Assembly: GCF_028021195.1 (NCBI RefSeq)
Contig: NZ_CP115668.1
Span: 2,418,001 to 2,482,000, forward strand
Direction of reading: 5' to 3'
Source: Cutibacterium equinum
GTDB lineage: Bacteria; Actinomycetota; Actinomycetes; Propionibacteriales; Propionibacteriaceae
DNA: 64,000 nucleotides
The position numbers and the translations under genes are program-made. Within the stretch, counting starts at the first letter, position 1; every line of letters starts with the position of its first letter. Positions 47,408 to 56,587 of this stretch are shown one piece after another. The notes under the pieces are model-generated. The model made no database searches, was not told the origin of the DNA, and worked only from the letters and a program-made list of their open reading frames with translations.

Positions 47408-50400
47408 ATGGCCACCCAAGCTCACACCGAGTCCGTGAATCTCAGATTGGCGCTCAACGGCCTGCCGCTGCCGACAGCCTCGCGCGCCTCCGATATCGAC
47501 GTCGTCGCCCCCGTCCTTGCTCGTCAACGGGAACTCAGACGAGAGCTCCCCGAGTTGCTCTGCCCGGCTGATCGACGCATCCAGACATTCATCGACCGTT
47601 ACCTCGGCGAGGACTCCCCCATTCATCCCCGCCTGCCCGAAACAACCCTGACCCTCGATGAGCCCGGTCTGGCCCGGGCCCTCTCCCTGCCTGTCGACGG
47701 TGACGAGTTCGCCTCCGACCTGGTCGCGAGCTATCGGGTCGCCAACGGCGTGTTGCACAACCCGCGCAACGACCGCCGCACCACCGCTGGCGTCTTCCAC
47801 GTCGCCGAAGGCGGGCTGGCAATCCCCGACGACAAGAAGGCCGTCCCGATTGACGTGTTTGCTCGTCTCCTTGATCTCGCGTTCCAGGCCCCACCGGAAC
47901 ACACCCTGCTCCCCTACTCCTCCACCCAACCCGTGGAGCGTCAGGCTCACACCTGGGTCTCCCTGCTGCTGCGCCCGCTCGTGGTGCCCGAGATTCCGGG
48001 CTTCTTCTCGGAGCGTCGGATGGAGATCCGCTTCTTCGCCCCCGGCGGTCTGGTCTCCAATCTCGATTTCGTCGAGGGGATCTTCGGCAACGCCGGCGAT
48101 CCGCTGCTACCGGGCAACGATTCCGCCCTGGCCCCCGCCGGATGGACCGGCCACAGCGGTTGCGTCATCCTGGCCCCCCACCTCAATCTGGTCCGCAAGG
48201 TGGACCTGGGACTGCCCCACATCGACCAGGCGACCGACCGTCAGCGTCGCGACGGCATGTGCTGGTCCGACGAGTCCGAGCTCTACAACGAGGGCAAACC
48301 GTTCAAGCTGTGCGCCCGCGACGAGTCCGGAGTCATCCTCACCATCGTCGCCGACAACTACTTCGGTTACTGCAAGAAGGAGGTCAAGACCCAGATCTCC
48401 TACTCGGCGAACCTCTTTGGACTGGCCGAGGAGGAGCACTCCGGCGGTGCCCGCGCCTACCGTTCCCACAACCAGGGCCAGGAGTACGCCACTCCGAGCT
48501 GCCAACGGACCGTCGAAGACGTCGTCGCGGACGACCCGGACGACTTCGAGATGCTCGACAAGGGCCATGCGAAGGTCCGCGGCATCGACAACGTCCTATT
48601 GGTGCCCGGCGGAACCAAGTTCAGCCTGCGCGATGGCACCGTCTCCTGGGACAACGGTGCACAGTCCATCCCGATGCGAGCCGATACTGAGTATGTCTCC
48701 CCAGACGGTTACCGCATGAGCATGATCCACAACGAGGCCGACAACCAGTGGTACCTCAAGGGCACCTACGGTGACTCGACGACCCTGCACAAGTGCTGCA
48801 CCGTCTCCGGTGGCGGCAAGTCGGAGATCTCCAAGGCCATCTCGGACACCTTCCTGCAGGGCAACGCCTACGTCCCGGACTTCGAGGCCGACATGGACGC
48901 CGTCGAGGACATCCTGCATCGGGACTTCTCGACCCGGTTTGCCGATCCCAAGCTCAACGGCAAGGACCATCGTCCAATTTTGTCGCCGCGGCGTTCCGTC
49001 GGGTCAGTCATCAAGCTGCTCACCCCGTCGTCGGATTTCACCGATTGGTACAACAAGTGGATCGACTCCATCCCGTCGTTCCGCAAGGAGCTCATTTTCA
49101 CCATCAAGCGCTACTACAAGCCGGAATGGGGTGACGACTGGCGCTCCCACTTCACGGTCGCGCCGACGAACGGTCGCCACGGCAACATGGTGCGACTCGA
49201 CGGGCAGAAGATCGTCGTCAGTATGGCTCGGGTCGGTTTCCAGCCCGACGGGTCGTGGCGTCTGTTCACCCTGCGCCACGACTACTCCCCATCTGTCAAG
49301 GTCCAGACCGAGGACGACATGACGGCATCCGTCGTCACCTCACCCGGCATGGTCACCGGTCCTGAGGACCTGTCACGCAAGGTCGTCGCCAACTGTGAGG
49401 CACTGCTGTTCCAGCGTCCTGACGACGCCATTCACCGCGGCTACGACACCCAGACCGAGCACGACATGAGTGGGCATGACCTGTTCATCTCGAATTATCA
49501 GCCCCTGACCCGCGAGGACGTCACGGCAATGTGTGACGACGTGGTGGCCTTCTCGAAGTTCACCAAGCCGATGCGCGAGTTCCTGTCGAATTTCGCCGAC
49601 TCCGATCCTTCCGAGGAACCGAAGTACGTCGTCTCCAGTGCTGATCCGCGTCTTATCGATGGGGTGAGGTCGCGTAACCCGCGTTACCTGCAGATTCGTC
49701 CCGACATCGCACAGCCGCGTGAGACGGCCATCGCGAACCTGGCCAGCCACCTGTATCACGGCCGCCGGGTCAACGAACCGTTGCCGCTGCCGGTCGACAT
49801 CGTCGCAGCTGGACGACGCAACAACCCGCCTGAGGACAAGATTCCGGCTCTGTGTGCCTACAACCCGTTGCACTACATGGAGCTGCCGGAACTGTTCATG
49901 GAGTTCATCTCGTCGATGACCGGCAAGAGCCCCTCGACGACGGGTGCCGGTTCGGAGGGTGCGCTGACGAAGGCCCCGTTCAACGCCTTGCCGGCGGTTT
50001 TTGACCTCAACTCCTCCTTCTTGTCCTTCGTGCTGTCGGGTTATGACGGCTGGCTGTCCTCGGCTGGGTTCATCGGACCCAACGTCGAGGTTGCCCACGA
50101 CATTTCGCTGCTCGTGCCGGAAATCTTCTCCCGGATGTCGCCGGAGGAGAGGGACGCGAGAACCCTCATCGAGGGCGGGTACCTGGAGAAGATGGAAGAC
50201 TTCGAGAAGGATGGCGAGCTCATCCTCGCGTCGCGTCTGGGCTACCGCATGACCGAAAAGTTCATGCGCGCGTACTTCGGCCGGATCTTCCTGCATCCCG
50301 ACACGGTCTTCACCCCGGAGATGCTGCATCCGGAGCTGCAGGACGCCGAGATCTTCGCCGATTCAGTGCGGACGATATCGACGACTCACGCCCGGGTAGC

Positions 50401-50788
50401 CAAGGCCTACTTCGATGACGGGACGGTCTCCCTGGCTGTGCCTCCGATTCGAGCCCTGCTCGAAATCATGGCCACCGGGACCTGCGCAGAGGGCTGGACC
50501 CTGGACGATCCCCAGCTGCGAGAAATGTTCACTCGCGAGTCGGTGCTGGCCTCTGACTGGTACGCCGAGCGCCTCGACGCGAAGCAGGCCGAGGACATCC
50601 GACGCTCCGAGATGGGCATCGCACAACTCGAGGAGTTCATGGCTGACCCGCGTAACGCAGCCGCCTGCGAGGAGATTGACGCCCAGGATCGCCTGGATCA
50701 CGTCCGCGGCTTCCACGACCGGGCGGTCAGCAAGGAATACCGCCAGCAATTGGTGGGAACCATCGGCCGACAGGTCAACTTCCGCTGA
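47408..50788 (+). CDS. Probable PPi-dependent phosphoenolpyruvate carboxykinase
   Basis: This 1126-residue protein would interconvert PEP plus CO2 plus phosphate with oxaloacetate plus pyrophosphate, the carboxytransphosphorylase reaction classically described in propionibacteria. A PPi-type enzyme of about 1100 residues is known from Propionibacterium freudenreichii and Entamoeba. My assignment rests on length, lineage and a PEPCK-like phosphate loop, CTVSGGGKSEISKAI, near residues 464-478, with Cys residues before it. ADNYFGYCKKEVKTQISYSA resembles a PEPCK metal/PEP-site strand. There is no signal peptide or membrane segment. ATG 47408 is chosen; a TTG at 47375 is possible. A sequence comparison with the P. 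freudenreichii enzyme would settle it. Confidence 0.72.
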   Translation: MATQAHTESVNLRLALNGLPLPTASRASDIDVVAPVLARQRELRRELPELLCPADRRIQTFIDRYLGEDSPIHPRLPETTLTLDEPGLARALSLPVDGDEFASDLVASYRVANGVLHNPRNDRRTTAGVFHVAEGGLAIPDDKKAVPIDVFARLLDLAFQAPPEHTLLPYSSTQPVERQAHTWVSLLLRPLVVPEIPGFFSERRMEIRFFAPGGLVSNLDFVEGIFGNAGDPLLPGNDSALAPAGWTGHSGCVILAPHLNLVRKVDLGLPHIDQATDRQRRDGMCWSDESELYNEGKPFKLCARDESGVILTIVADNYFGYCKKEVKTQISYSANLFGLAEEEHSGGARAYRSHNQGQEYATPSCQRTVEDVVADDPDDFEMLDKGHAKVRGIDNVLLVPGGTKFSLRDGTVSWDNGAQSIPMRADTEYVSPDGYRMSMIHNEADNQWYLKGTYGDSTTLHKCCTVSGGGKSEISKAISDTFLQGNAYVPDFEADMDAVEDILHRDFSTRFADPKLNGKDHRPILSPRRSVGSVIKLLTPSSDFTDWYNKWIDSIPSFRKELIFTIKRYYKPEWGDDWRSHFTVAPTNGRHGNMVRLDGQKIVVSMARVGFQPDGSWRLFTLRHDYSPSVKVQTEDDMTASVVTSPGMVTGPEDLSRKVVANCEALLFQRPDDAIHRGYDTQTEHDMSGHDLFISNYQPLTREDVTAMCDDVVAFSKFTKPMREFLSNFADSDPSEEPKYVVSSADPRLIDGVRSRNPRYLQIRPDIAQPRETAIANLASHLYHGRRVNEPLPLPVDIVAAGRRNNPPEDKIPALCAYNPLHYMELPELFMEFISSMTGKSPSTTGAGSEGALTKAPFNALPAVFDLNSSFLSFVLSGYDGWLSSAGFIGPNVEVAHDISLLVPEIFSRMSPEERDARTLIEGGYLEKMEDFEKDGELILASRLGYRMTEKFMRAYFGRIFLHPDTVFTPEMLHPELQDAEIFADSVRTISTTHARVAKAYFDDGTVSLAVPPIRALLEIMATGTCAEGWTLDDPQLREMFTRESVLASDWYAERLDAKQAEDIRRSEMGIAQLEEFMADPRNAAACEEIDAQDRLDHVRGFHDRAVSKEYRQQLVGTIGRQVNFR

Positions 50789-50794
50789 GATTGA

Positions 50795-50822
50795 CGGCCC
50801 CAGGTGATGTCACCTGGGGCCG
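50795..50822 (+). terminator. Hairpin after the PEPCK-like gene
   Basis: A perfect 13-bp stem, CGGCCCCAGGTGA (50795-50807) with 50810-50822, closes on two bases, 7 bp after the stop codon. There is no T-run. It argues against a start for the next gene at 50804. Confidence 0.75.
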
Positions 50823-50899
50823 ATCTGTCGGTGCCGCTGTCCAAAAACCCCGAACCCACCACCTTCGCGACCACCATCGACCACGATGAGGACGTGGAC

Positions 50900-51595
50900 A
50901 TGATCGATCTGACGGCGGCGGGGTTCGACGAGTGGGTCAGTGTCGAAAACCATCGGCCCGACGACACTCCCGCCACTTTCTGGCTTCCCGCTACCCAGCT
51001 GGTGACGCCGCAAGTCATCGACCGTCGCATCAACCACACCCACCAGGCACTGCTGACCCAGCGTCATGAGGGCAAGGCCGGTCACGGTCACCATGTCGCG
51101 GCGGCTCCCGGTGCGGTTGCCCGCCGCGTCGCCATGTCTGCGACGCAGTTGGGAATTGTCGCCAGGCTCGTCGTACCTGTGGTTGCAGCACGAACTCTGG
51201 GCCACGATGTCGATTTTCCCCGCCTGGAGGACGTCTGGTTCCAGGATGTGCTTCAGGCCCCGGTTCCGGTGTCGATGGCCTGGCAACCGGGGCCGGCGAA
51301 AATCACCGGCTCGGCGGTGGAGCGGATCACGGATGCCTTCATCGCGGCTGGGCTGAGCAAAATTGTTGCCCGCGACAACCTCGCGTCAGCAGTCAGCACC
51401 TCGGTGGTCATGATTTCGCGCTGCCGTCCCGATCTACGTCAGGCCGCCATTGACGCTGCGAACGAGTTGTTGATCATGGTCGATCCTCGGCCTGGGATCA
51501 CCGCCGGTCCAGGGTTCAAGCGACGCAGTTGCTGTCTCTACTATCAGGTCAGTGGCTCGCGAATCGCCTGTTGCGGAGACTGCGTCTTGGTCTGA
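50900..51595 (+). CDS. FhuF-like ferric-siderophore reductase with [2Fe-2S] motif
   Basis: FhuF proteins reduce iron in imported siderophores in the cytoplasm. The C-terminus has the family iron-sulfur motif, two adjacent Cys, ten residues, then C-x2-C (RRSCCLYYQVSG ... CCGDC). The N-terminal 200 residues match the general FhuF layout. ATG 50900 follows GAGG at reasonable spacing and gives 231 residues; a GTG at 50804 in the same frame would lie inside the upstream hairpin. Its 3' end overlaps the convergent GNAT-like gene by 52 bp. No siderophore transporter is adjacent. Confidence 0.75.
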   Translation: MIDLTAAGFDEWVSVENHRPDDTPATFWLPATQLVTPQVIDRRINHTHQALLTQRHEGKAGHGHHVAAAPGAVARRVAMSATQLGIVARLVVPVVAARTLGHDVDFPRLEDVWFQDVLQAPVPVSMAWQPGPAKITGSAVERITDAFIAAGLSKIVARDNLASAVSTSVVMISRCRPDLRQAAIDAANELLIMVDPRPGITAGPGFKRRSCCLYYQVSGSRIACCGDCVLV

Positions 51596-52227
51596 GTGAC
51601 GATCGCCGGCGGTTCGTGATCATGGCGCGCAGAACCCGTCGGCCATCGCAACCGTCCGACGTCAGCTGGAGCCAGTCCGTTACCGCGCAGCCACCCGAAC
51701 CAGCGTTCCGCCCAGCTCTCCTCGGTCTTGACTGTCCTACGCAGATCCAGCCTCATCCGTCGAACGGGCCCCGCACACATGTGGTCGACTTCTTGAAATC
51801 CCCATGATTCCAACCAGGTTGTCGGCGCAAGACGCCTGTCAACGTATGGGCCGACGACACCACCGGCCTCAATGACCGGAACTGCCCCATGCAGGCGTGC
51901 TGCCAGGAACGAGATGCGCACTCGCCCCCAAGAAACGTCATGCCGATGGGGTAGGAACCCCACCAGAACCGCACCCCCGGGTGTGCGGGGAATTTTCGAC
52001 ATGGGGTGTTCGGCGGGAAGGCAGGATTCGGGTGCCACGAGGATGATCCCGTCGAGTTGGTCTGCGTGTCGGCTCGCGACCCCGAAGAACCCCCACGCTC
52101 GGCAAGCAGCGTCAGCCCAGTCAGGAAGAGGTGAGTCGACGTCGATCCCCCAAGGACGAAGTTTTCCGGAAACACCCGGCGATGCGGCATCTTTCCTCGT
52201 CAGAGTCGTCAAGTGTCTGATCCGCAC
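51544..52227 (-). CDS. GNAT-like conserved protein of the par region
   Basis: This 227-residue soluble protein resembles the conserved GNAT-type acetyltransferase-like proteins encoded near parB in actinobacteria (Rv3916c-like position). Relevant segments are RAWGFFGVASRHADQLDGIILVAP, read in parts, and VLVGFLPHRHDVSWGRVRISFLAARLHG, also in parts. The substrate is unknown. GTG 52227 has a strong GGAGGAGG-type site; a longer reading to 52317 lacks one. The last 52 bp overlap the convergent FhuF-like gene. Confidence 0.6.
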   Translation of the reverse strand: MRIRHLTTLTRKDAASPGVSGKLRPWGIDVDSPLPDWADAACRAWGFFGVASRHADQLDGIILVAPESCLPAEHPMSKIPRTPGGAVLVGFLPHRHDVSWGRVRISFLAARLHGAVPVIEAGGVVGPYVDRRLAPTTWLESWGFQEVDHMCAGPVRRMRLDLRRTVKTEESWAERWFGWLRGNGLAPADVGRLRWPTGSARHDHEPPAIVTQTKTQSPQQAIREPLT

Positions 52228-52305
52228 GATGCCTCCTCCGATGAGCCCACGCGTGGCCTGTGGCGATGACGGCACCAACAGGCTTTTCCGCGATGTCCTG
52301 TGGGT

Positions 52306-52334
52306 GACATAGACCACACTCGTATGAGTGTCAT
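52306..52334. promoter_or_regulatory. Nested palindrome upstream of the aminotransferase gene
   Basis: ACACTC (52316-52321) and GAGTGT (52326-52331) form an inverted repeat around GTAT, enclosed by an outer TGACA and TGTCA pair. It lies between the divergent GNAT-like and aminotransferase genes and may be an operator. Confidence 0.45.
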
Positions 52335-52354
52335 TCTAGGTTTCCAGGGTATGG

Positions 52355-53770
52355 GTGGGGCACAGTGGGAGGGTGAGCAGTACAGACGACTTCACCAGGC
52401 AGCCTGTCCCTTCCGCCGATGACGTGCGCATCGAGGCTGCCGCTGCTGCTCCCAAGACCGCCGCAGCCCCCGCGAGCCGGCGCGTCGACACCACATTCGA
52501 CAAGTTCCACGACCGTTACTCCCTGCGGACCTTGGGCTTGAAGACCTCACCGGTTCGCGCCCTCTTCGCGGTGGCGAACCGTCCCGAGGTCGTCTCGCTG
52601 GCCGGTGGCATGCCGAATATCGCTGACCTTCCCCTCGATGTCGTCGGCGCATCGTTGAGAGAGCTCGTCGACACGCACGGCTCCGTCGTCATGCAGTACG
52701 GATCGGGGCAGGGCGAGCCGGATTTTCGCGAACACATCTGCGAGGTCATGGCCGTCGAGGGTCTCATCGCTGACCCCGATGACGTCACCGTCACCTGCGG
52801 TTCCCAACAGGGACTCGACCTCGTCACGCGAATTTTCTGCGACCCGGGTGATGTGATCATGGCGGAGTCCCCGTCCTACGTCGGAGCCCTCAACACGTTT
52901 GCCTCGTACCAGGCCGACGTTGTCCACGTTGACATGGACGACGACGGCTTGGTTCCAGAGTCGCTACGCGAGAAGGTGGCAGCCGCCCGTCGTAGCGGCA
53001 AGTCGGTGAAGTTTCTTTACACGATTCCCAACCACTCGAACCCGTCGGGGATTTCCCAATCGGTCGAGCGGCGGCGTGAGATCCTGGCCGTGGCTGACGA
53101 GCTCGACCTGCTCGTCGTCGAGGACAACCCGTACGGTCTGCTCAATCTCGACGAGGATCCCTTGCCGACATTGAAGTCGATGGATCCCGACAACGTCGTC
53201 TACCTGGGCTCGTTCTCCAAGACCTTCGCGCCGGGATTCCGCGTCGGATGGGTGCTCGCCCCGTCATTCGTGCGCGACAAGTTGGTCCTCGCGCAGGAGG
53301 CGGCAACCTTGTGCCCGCCGGTCTTCTCCCAGTTCGCGATCTCCAGTTACCTGACCCATTGGGACTGGCGCGGGCAGATCCGCAGCTTCATCGACATGTA
53401 TCGCATTCGTCGCGACACCATGCTGGCCTCCTTGGCCGAGCACATGCCCGAGGGGACGACGTGGACTCGCCCCTCCGGCGGATTCTTCGTCTGGTTGACG
53501 ATGCCGGGGGCAGTTGACTCGGCGGCCATGCTTCCTCGCGCTGTCACCAAGCTCGTTGCCTACACCCCGGGGACGGCTTTCTATGCCGACGGACGTGGAC
53601 AGCGCAATATTCGGCTGTCGTTCTGTTACCCGACGCCTGAACGGATCAAGGTTGGCGTCGAGAGGCTGGCCGAGGTAATGCGTGAGGAACTCGAGATCGC
53701 CGAGACCTTCGAGCTGGCTGACGGCCGGCGTCGTAGTCGCGATCTTGGGCCTGGGCCGAACCTTGCGTGA
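52355..53770 (+). CDS. PLP-dependent aminotransferase, class I/II (LysN/MocR-C type)
   Basis: The protein would transfer an amino group between an amino acid and a 2-oxo acid. The 471-residue frame has the fold-type I landmarks: YGSGQGEPDFREHI, TCGSQQGLDLV, the IPNHSNPSG loop, VVEDNPYG, and the PLP lysine in LGSFSKTFAPGFRVGW. The C-terminal TRPSGGFFVWLTMP and RLSFCY segments fit the 2-aminoadipate/MocR-like group. The amino-acid specificity is not evident. The start is uncertain: GTG 52355 or GTG 52373, neither with ideal spacing. The first 45 residues are Ala/Pro-rich and outside the fold. Confidence 0.88.
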   Translation: MGHSGRVSSTDDFTRQPVPSADDVRIEAAAAAPKTAAAPASRRVDTTFDKFHDRYSLRTLGLKTSPVRALFAVANRPEVVSLAGGMPNIADLPLDVVGASLRELVDTHGSVVMQYGSGQGEPDFREHICEVMAVEGLIADPDDVTVTCGSQQGLDLVTRIFCDPGDVIMAESPSYVGALNTFASYQADVVHVDMDDDGLVPESLREKVAAARRSGKSVKFLYTIPNHSNPSGISQSVERRREILAVADELDLLVVEDNPYGLLNLDEDPLPTLKSMDPDNVVYLGSFSKTFAPGFRVGWVLAPSFVRDKLVLAQEAATLCPPVFSQFAISSYLTHWDWRGQIRSFIDMYRIRRDTMLASLAEHMPEGTTWTRPSGGFFVWLTMPGAVDSAAMLPRAVTKLVAYTPGTAFYADGRGQRNIRLSFCYPTPERIKVGVERLAEVMREELEIAETFELADGRRRSRDLGPGPNLA

Positions 53771-54126
53771 TGTCCAACGGACCGTCGGGAAGTGTATGAG
53801 GACTCTGCCCTCCGGGGTCGACGCTGAGCTGTCTGGGCTGACCGGGGTGACCAGGCCGGTAGGGCTGGCCGGGCCTACTGAGCTGATCGGGCGGTTGCCA
53901 GGTAACCGCGGTGTGCGCGTGGCTTTCGATGCCTGAGTCCTTCAGGGGCGGCGTGCTGCATCGTAACCGCGGTGTGTACGGGGCCCTAAACTAAAAACAG
54001 ACGATTTATCGATTTATCGGCGAATCGATAGGACGCACCCGTCTGCGATACAATTGTGAGCCCTGTCTGATCGTCCGAGGAGGGTCGGTATCCCCGTCAC
54101 CGTCTCGACGCTGGTTCAATGGTTCC
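53771..54126. other. Gene-free gap with short repeats before ddl
   Basis: No gene is supported in this 356-bp gap. It contains two copies of GTAACCGCGGTGTG, at about 53902 and 53963, and an A+T-rich piece with tandem GATTTATC at about 54004-54019. The ddl promoter should lie here. Confidence 0.5.
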
Positions 54127-55074
54127 ATGTTGCAACCAGTCGTCGTCCTCGCAGGGGGGCTCAGCCACCAGCGCGACATTTCGTTGAAGTCAGGTCGGAC
54201 CGTCGCCCAGGCATTGCGGCGAGTCGGACATGAGGTCGTCGAGACCGATATTGACTCCTCCCTCATCGACACCCTGCGAGCTAACGAGGGGGCCGTCGTC
54301 TTTCCCATGCTGCATGGCGGTCTGGGAGAGAATGGCGCCCTCCTTGAGGTCCTCAAGCTCATGGGTATCCCCTATGTGGGGTCAGGACCGGCGACCTGTC
54401 GCATTTCCTTCGACAAGTCCATCGCGTCGCGCGCTGTTGCCGCCGCTGGTGTCGCCACCCCGCAGCAGGTAGCTCTCCCCCACGACATCTTTCGAGAGCT
54501 CGGAGCTCGGACGATCATCCGGTCGATTACGGAACGCTTCGGACTTCCAGTCGTTGTGAAACCAGCTCGCGGTGGGTCCAGCTTGGGCGTCACGAAGGTC
54601 GAAGACGCAGCTGACTTCGCCCAGGCCGTCGCCAATGCCTACGCCTATGACGACATGGCAGTCGTTGAGGAGTTCATTGCCGGTACCGAAGTTGCGATTG
54701 GCATGATCACGACCTCTGAGGGAACACAAGTACTGCCTGCCGTGGAGATCCGCCCGGCGGGAGGTATATATGACTACTCAGCGATGTACACAGGAGGCGA
54801 GACCCGTTTGACGGCTCCAGCCGACATCAGTGATGAGGCTGCCCAGTTCGTAGCTGAGACGGCCCGAATCGTCCAGCGGGTGCTTGATTTCTCTGGTATC
54901 TCTCGAGTCGACGCCATCATCGATGAGGCTGGCCGTCCCGTCTTCTTGGAGGCTGGCGCTGCTCCCGGGATGACGGCCACATCCTTGGTTCCTGTCGCCC
55001 TGGAAGCTGCCGGACTGGATCTCGGAGAGGTGTGCTCTCATCTTGTCACCGACGTCTCCCGTAACCATGGTTAA
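54127..55074 (+). CDS. D-alanine-D-alanine ligase homologue (ATP-grasp)
   Basis: Ddl joins two D-alanines for peptidoglycan precursors. The 315-residue protein has the expected fold: GGLSHQRDISLKSG, VFPMLHGGLGENGALL, the ATP-grasp segment VVKPARGGSSLGV and the DAIIDEAGRPVFLEAGAAPGMT region, read in parts. In characterised Ddl the metal-binding end reads LExNTxPGMT; here the Asn is replaced by Gly (LEAGAAPGMT). It may therefore be a divergent or specialised ligase, and another ddl may exist elsewhere. SURF1 begins inside its last codons (8-bp overlap). Confidence 0.82.
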   Translation: MLQPVVVLAGGLSHQRDISLKSGRTVAQALRRVGHEVVETDIDSSLIDTLRANEGAVVFPMLHGGLGENGALLEVLKLMGIPYVGSGPATCRISFDKSIASRAVAAAGVATPQQVALPHDIFRELGARTIIRSITERFGLPVVVKPARGGSSLGVTKVEDAADFAQAVANAYAYDDMAVVEEFIAGTEVAIGMITTSEGTQVLPAVEIRPAGGIYDYSAMYTGGETRLTAPADISDEAAQFVAETARIVQRVLDFSGISRVDAIIDEAGRPVFLEAGAAPGMTATSLVPVALEAAGLDLGEVCSHLVTDVSRNHG

Positions 55075-55783
55075 GGGCACTACGACTTCACAGACCAGTC
55101 CTGCCATCCGCGCCAAACAGGCAGTGATCATGGTCGTGGGTATCGCGGTTGCCGGTGTCATGGTCGTCCTCGGTCTATGGCAAATGAACGTCTTCGAGTC
55201 TCAGCGGGACAACTCCACCCAGGCACGTATTGATCAGCCTGTCATCACGTGGGACAAAGCTCCCACGCGATCTGAGGTTATGACCCAGTATGGCCGCCGA
55301 GTGCGGATTACCGGCACCTTCGAACCGTCGACGGCCACGTTGGTTGGCACGTCATGGCCAGTCAGGGCTGTCGAGGGCGTACGTCTCACCTCCGGAGAGA
55401 CGATCGCCGTCGTCAGAGGAGAGATTTCTCAAGGCCAAGAAGTTCCCCCGGCTCCCACGGGAACCGTCACATTGACGGGTGTTTTGGCCGCGTCGGAGTC
55501 CGCAAATGAGCCTCACAACCCACAGATGCCCGCCTCCACACTGCCGTCACTTCGCTTGGAGGTGCTGACCCAAACGTGGCCGCAGCCATTGGTGCCGGCA
55601 ACACTGACCCTTGACGAGCAAGGTGCCCGTGCCCAAGGTCTGTCCCCTGCCCAGCCGACACTTCCTCAGGGAGACGGGGGTGAACGTAATCGTGGCTACG
55701 CCCTTCAATGGTGGGTGTTCGCGATCTTTACCATCGCCATGTCCATCGCCTTCACCAGAGCCGCAGGGAAACGACAGGACTGA
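55067..55783 (+). CDS. SURF1-family cytochrome oxidase assembly protein
   Basis: SURF1 assists assembly of the haem-copper oxidase in the membrane. The 238-residue protein has the classical two-helix layout: one helix near residues 18-38 ending LGLWQMNVFE, a large external domain, and a second near the C-terminus within the GYALQWWVFAIF signature. ATG 55067 is preferred over a TTG upstream; it overlaps the ddl stop. The usual oxidase genes are not nearby, but SURF1 near parB is common in actinobacteria. Confidence 0.87.
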   Translation: MVKGTTTSQTSPAIRAKQAVIMVVGIAVAGVMVVLGLWQMNVFESQRDNSTQARIDQPVITWDKAPTRSEVMTQYGRRVRITGTFEPSTATLVGTSWPVRAVEGVRLTSGETIAVVRGEISQGQEVPPAPTGTVTLTGVLAASESANEPHNPQMPASTLPSLRLEVLTQTWPQPLVPATLTLDEQGARAQGLSPAQPTLPQGDGGERNRGYALQWWVFAIFTIAMSIAFTRAAGKRQD

Positions 55784-55805
55784 TTCGCGGCTGTTTTAGC
55801 GGCGA

Positions 55806-56357
55806 TTGGTTGGCGTCAGTACTCTGTTTCACGTGCAACATAGCGACGATGTGACAAGCGACGAGTTCTACGCTGCCCCCTCGGCAAGTTCGCCAACACG
55901 AGCCAGCGGTGGGGCTGACGGTGCTCACAATCCTGGGATCAGTTCTAGCTCAACCGAGTCCGCCGCGGTGCCCGTGCAGGAACCGTGGATTGAACCCGAC
56001 GACATCCCCGGGCTGCGCAAGGCGTTGATCGCGTACCGGGTCATGGCTTACATCGTGGGCACCCTTTTGGTTGTTCTCGTGTGCGTGGCAATGCCGCTCA
56101 AGTACGCCGCCGAACAACCAACCATGGTCAACGTCGTCGGCATTGCTCACGGATGGCTGTACCCTGTTCTTCTCATCACTGCCTACATAGTGGGTCGCAA
56201 GGCAGGATGGCCGCTCACGAGGCTGCTCGTCATCGCACTGGCAGGAACGGTGCCGTTTCTATCCTTCGTTGCCGAGTACTTCGCTCGTAAGGACGTTAAC
56301 CGCCGTATTGACGACGCGAGGGACTACTGGACTCATCACGAAGCACCCGTCGAGTAA
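55806..56357 (+). CDS. DUF3817 membrane protein
   Basis: The C-terminal 110 residues match DUF3817: RKALIAYRVMAYIVGTLLVVL, GIAHGWLYPVLLITAY and TVPFLSFVAEYFARKDV (each read in parts), giving three transmembrane helices. The N-terminal 65 residues are Ser/Ala-rich and disordered. The start is a TTG at 55806 and is uncertain. A parS-like site (55825-55840) lies in the first codons, so the true start may be later, leaving parS outside the gene. Function unknown. Confidence 0.75.
   Translation: MVGVSTLFHVQHSDDVTSDEFYAAPSASSPTRASGGADGAHNPGISSSSTESAAVPVQEPWIEPDDIPGLRKALIAYRVMAYIVGTLLVVLVCVAMPLKYAAEQPTMVNVVGIAHGWLYPVLLITAYIVGRKAGWPLTRLLVIALAGTVPFLSFVAEYFARKDVNRRIDDARDYWTHHEAPVE
55825..55840. other. 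parS site (15/16 match)
   Basis: TGTTTCACGTGCAACA differs at one base from the actinobacterial parS palindrome TGTTTCACGTGAAACA. It lies at the 5' end of the DUF3817 gene, about 750 bp beyond parB. Confidence 0.8.
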
Positions 56358-56587
56358 CCCCACCTATGCACTTGGCAGCTGCCTGAAATTGGGGGGACGG
56401 CGAGTGACTGGACCCTCATTCCATGAGGCGTGCCGTCTTGCGTATTTGGTTGACGACGCAAGACCCTGGGGCCCTCTCACAACGCCCGCTCTACCTGCAA
56501 CTTTTGCTGCACCACAACTAGGTCGTATTTGACGACGACGCCCCGGCCGACATGCCAGTGTTAGCCACGACATGCGTCGGTCAAGTG

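Noticed and set aside
48142-48719. Overlapping plus-strand frames inside the PEPCK-like gene
   Set aside because: The Ser/Pro/Thr/Arg-rich composition is that of shifted frames in high-G+C DNA.
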